NCBI GenBank assembly: GCA_033026295.1
Contig: CM065189.1
Span: forward strand, 8,246,703 to 8,310,702
Source of the DNA: Channa striata
Taxonomy: Eukaryota > Chordata > Actinopteri > Anabantiformes > Channidae
Reading direction: 5' to 3'
Length of the DNA stretch: 64,000 nt
Shown here: piece by piece, positions 61,490-64,000 of the stretch
How positions within the stretch are numbered: the stretch's first letter is position 1
Layout of the letters: the number at the start of each line of letters is the position of its first letter
Notes under the pieces: model-generated
What the model was told of the DNA's origin: nothing
Seen by the model: the letters and a program-made list of their open reading frames with translations, nothing else
Database searches by the model: none
Position numbers and translations under genes: made by a program

Positions 61490-62270
61490 AGGTAAAACTT
61501 CCCCTGTGCTGCCAAAACCGACGTATCGATCAAGGTATCAAACCATCTGAAGGTCTCCTTTGGTTTGTGGCCCCAGCGTGTCAGCAGCATTTTCTTTATG
61601 TCTTATAAGTTGTGAGGTGGAGCCTGTATTAAAATGACTTTTCTATTCAACACATCTCTCATAGGCACAATTGAATTGAGACCTGGGGAATAAGGAGGCC
61701 AAAGGCAACACCTTGAATCCTTTCTTATGTTCCTCTAGCCATCGGTAAAAGTTTTTTTTTTACCTTAGTAGAGTGCTGCCAGGATGCAGGATTACCCACA
61801 AAGCATCACAGTGCATATGCTGGCTAGACTACGTAGTACATCTATTCCACAGGTCAATGACAACCGTGCATCATCAGACCTTTGCTGCAAGTTCCAGTGC
61901 TGACACTCACAGACCAATTGGGGGACATAGACGGTTGTCAGCCTGGGCCCTCTGTGACCCACAGTTTCTTCTGACCATTGTTGGTTATAGCTAGCAATGC
62001 ATTTTTCAGCAATATGTGCTACAGAATGACACATCAGGCCAGACAGGCGTCTATGTTCTCCCCACATACATCAGGGAGTCTTGGGTTCCTCTCATCCAGT
62101 CACCAGTTGTCCTTCCCTGGAACAGTAAGTGCTAACCGCTGCTTACTTAAAAAAATCCCACCACATATGCTGTTTTGGAGATTCACTGAACCCGGTGTCT
62201 AGTCACCAGAGTTTGGCCTTTGTCAAACCCCCTCAGAACCTTCCAGATCTGCTGGAGTATGTGGCTCCAC
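61490..62270 (-). mobile_element. Tc1-like transposon relic
   Basis: Read in reverse complement, the segment matches in scattered blocks a common fish Tc1/mariner family. These are the KGQ(I)V-type N-terminal region near 62205-62235, the GCATCACAGTGCATATGC-like block near 61800-61820, the SPDLN-type region near 61670-61690 and the C-terminal MPRRVRAVLAAKG-type region near 61505-61580. Large deletions and frameshifts leave no transposase. The terminal repeats are not recognised with certainty. It appears to be the same family as the fragment at 1029-1180. Confidence 0.7.
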
Positions 62271-63039
62271 TTCTTGAAGAATGATTAAAACAATTAATGG
62301 ATTAGCAAAATAATTGTCTCTATAAGGAACACCAGCACTATGAGGGTTTGTGACTTCTTTTCTGGACAATTAAAAGTAATTAAAATGTGAATAGTGAATT
62401 TCTTAATCTGTGAAATGCCACAACTTGTGATGTTTCTGAGTGACTGAAGAGGGGTCGCACTTGCATTGCCAGTTACAGAGACTGTAGCACAGAGTGATTT
62501 TGTTTTTGTCTTTCTGAAGAAGAACAATTGAGGAGATTATTTTACACAAATTCATAAAGCTAATAGGTTACAACAGTTTTCTGTGTTTATTATTTCTTGC
62601 GAGCATTCTTCTCTTCAATGGTTTTTCAAACTATTAGTATCCCCATTGTGCAACCGAACTCTAGTTTCACCATCACGTGTAAAATTATCCCACTAATCAT
62701 TCTCTCTAGTGCTGTTTGGTTTAGTTTGTTTCTTTACCCTGTTTCTCCTTCTCTGGTGTGTAGTTTTGTTCGTAGCTGCCGGCTGAGCCCATGTTGAGTA
62801 AGAGAAGAAGGGATGGGGTGGGAGGGGAGAAGAGGAAAGAGAGAGAGAGAGAGAGTGATGGAGAGAGGGAGGGAAAGAGAGAGGGGGTGGATCTGTTGAT
62901 TTACTAAAGACTCAAACACGACCAGTCTCCCCTCCCACACACCCACTCACACTTCCTCTCTCTCCTCGTCTCTCCCTTTCCCTCTCTCTATCTGTCTCTC
63001 GCTCTCTCTCACCCCCCCACCCCCTCCTGGCGTGATGGT

Positions 63040-63095
63040 ACAGCTCCAGGAAGGAGCCGCAGCTCTATAAATAGAGAGGAGCTGCTCAGCCAGGA
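63040..63095 (+). promoter_or_regulatory. TATA/MEF2-like element within a short GC-rich islet
   Basis: CTATAAATAG (63065-63074) is identical to the element at 41040-41049 and matches both a TATA box and a MEF2 site. It is centred between the 7-bp inverted arms GCAGCTC (63059-63065) and GAGCTGC (63079-63085). A (CA)n repeat begins about 30 bp downstream, where a transcription start would fall. Function is inferred from motif only. Confidence 0.25.
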
Positions 63096-63096
63096 A

Positions 63097-63097
<1 letters not shown>

Positions 63098-63146
<49 letters not shown>
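63098..63146. repeat. (CA)n microsatellite, 49 bp
   Basis: Uninterrupted AC/CA repeat just downstream of the TATA-like element. Confidence 0.9.
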
Positions 63147-63152
<6 letters not shown>

Positions 63153-64000
63153 AGTTTGCCCTCTCTCGTCCCCTCATTTTCTCTCTCTATCTCTCTCTGT
63201 TGCTTCTCTGCTTACCCTCTTTCTTACTTACACTTTATCTCTAAAATGTAAACACACACACACACACTCACAGGCACACACTCCTTGACTCAGATGATAA
63301 TTAGTTGTGCGTTCAATGCTAATGGTTTGTAAATGTGTCTGTTAACACACTTTGCTCCCTAGCTTACTCCCTTTTTTTCTTTTTGGTTTCACTCTTTCTG
63401 TGATTTACTCAAACTAATGAGTGCGCACACACACACACACACACCATGGTCTCTGTTATTGAGTTGGGGGGTGGGGTGGGTGAAGGATTGACCCGCTAGA
63501 GGCAGGAAGAGGAAAAGTGATGGTTTTCTGTGGCCAACAGGTTTTTATGTCAGGTCAGCAGGTTTCGAAGTGCTGATGACACACCTACATCCTTGCACTC
63601 TTGCTTACTACACACACACAAATACCCAATAATATATATGAGACAGACAAACCACACCACAATAATGTTAATGGGTTTTGTGTTAATCTTACCTGCCTCT
63701 GTCGGGTTGAAAACTACAGTATTATGTTGTGTTTCTTCAAAATTTTGGTATTCAGATTTTTGTTTATGGAATATGCAGTTTAGAGTTTCCGAAATACAAA
63801 TGACCTACGCTCTGTTCACTCCCTGAATGCATCATGAGCTGTGTTACTTAATGTAAAACCTTCGCACGATGGCAACAGTAGTCGTACGGACAGAGAACTT
63901 TCCAATCGGCTGTTTGATTAGTTTGTCAATGAGATGTTTTTCACACGCCAGTCACACAAACAGCCGTCCAAACACAGGTTGTCACAACAAGAAATTCAGG

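Larger units (their letters stand above)
23212..64000 (+). other. maml3: maml3 intron 1 (partial, runs off the window)
   Basis: No segment downstream of the exon 1 donor encodes the glutamine- and proline-rich Mastermind sequence expected of exon 2, and no other recognisable protein appears. MAML3 genes are known for a very long first intron, so the remaining 40.8 kb is best read as intron 1. It contains transposon relics, a SINE, microsatellites and several motif-rich islets listed separately. A nested or antisense gene cannot be excluded. Confidence 0.75.
62271..64000. other. Intron 1, distal end of window
   Basis: GA-rich (62800-62890) and CT-rich (62950-63015) tracts flank a TATA/MEF2-like element at 63065-63074 and a (CA)n repeat at 63098-63146. 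Short CA repeats occur near 63253-63268 and 63426-63445. Nothing recognisable lies in the last 500 bp. Confidence 0.5.

Noticed and set aside
1..64000. A CRISPR array, operon, prophage or other prokaryote-type system
   Set aside because: The window has vertebrate repeats, a spliced gene and no compact coding; no spaced direct-repeat array is present.

Overview
This is a vertebrate nuclear genomic window, most likely from a teleost fish. The reasons are the very high density of (CA/TG)n and (CT)n microsatellites, the mix of degraded Tc1-like DNA transposons, an L2/CR1-type LINE and a V-SINE (DANA/Mermaid type), one vertebrate gene with a large first intron, and a single CpG island over that gene's start. 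I cannot name the species. I see no bacterial gene organisation, rRNA, CRISPR array or virus.

The one gene I can identify with confidence is a Mastermind-like Notch coactivator, closest to MAML3. Its first coding exon lies at 22840-23211 on the + strand, inside a CpG island of about 1.4 kb (about 21820-23260) that holds the promoter and 5'UTR. The exon encodes 124 residues, including the basic N-terminal helix that binds the Notch intracellular domain/CSL complex, and ends at a good GTAAGG donor. I do not see exon 2, so everything from 23212 to the end (at least 40.8 kb) is read as part of intron 1.

Layout: 1-21820 is upstream intergenic DNA with a Tc1-like terminal fragment (about 1029-1180), a 5'-truncated LINE (about 2626-3865, minus), many microsatellites, a GC-rich island at about 13085-13340, an unrecognised 116-codon ORF on the minus strand preceded by a splice-acceptor-like tract (15837-16187), a Tc1-like relic with visible inverted repeats (about 16801-18225), a CTCF-like site (18615-18627) and a 23-bp perfect hairpin (20937-20986). 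21820-23260 is the island with uORFs and trinucleotide repeats. 23212-64000 is intron 1, with a Tc1-like relic on + (about 26705-27830), a V-SINE (32677-32972), another Tc1-like relic on minus (about 61490-62270), long microsatellites, and several short GC- or motif-rich islets that could be enhancers or alternative promoters (about 41000-41110, 45430-45500, 47880-48190, 51930-52110, 63040-63095).

No new protein system can be supported. The observations most worth checking are the unexplained ORF at 15837-16187, the promoter-like islets in intron 1, the 27-bp near-identical segment shared by the 5'UTR and intron 1, and the nested uORFs. Transposon family calls rest on recalled resemblance to common fish repeats and were not searched; transcription-factor sites are consensus matches only.
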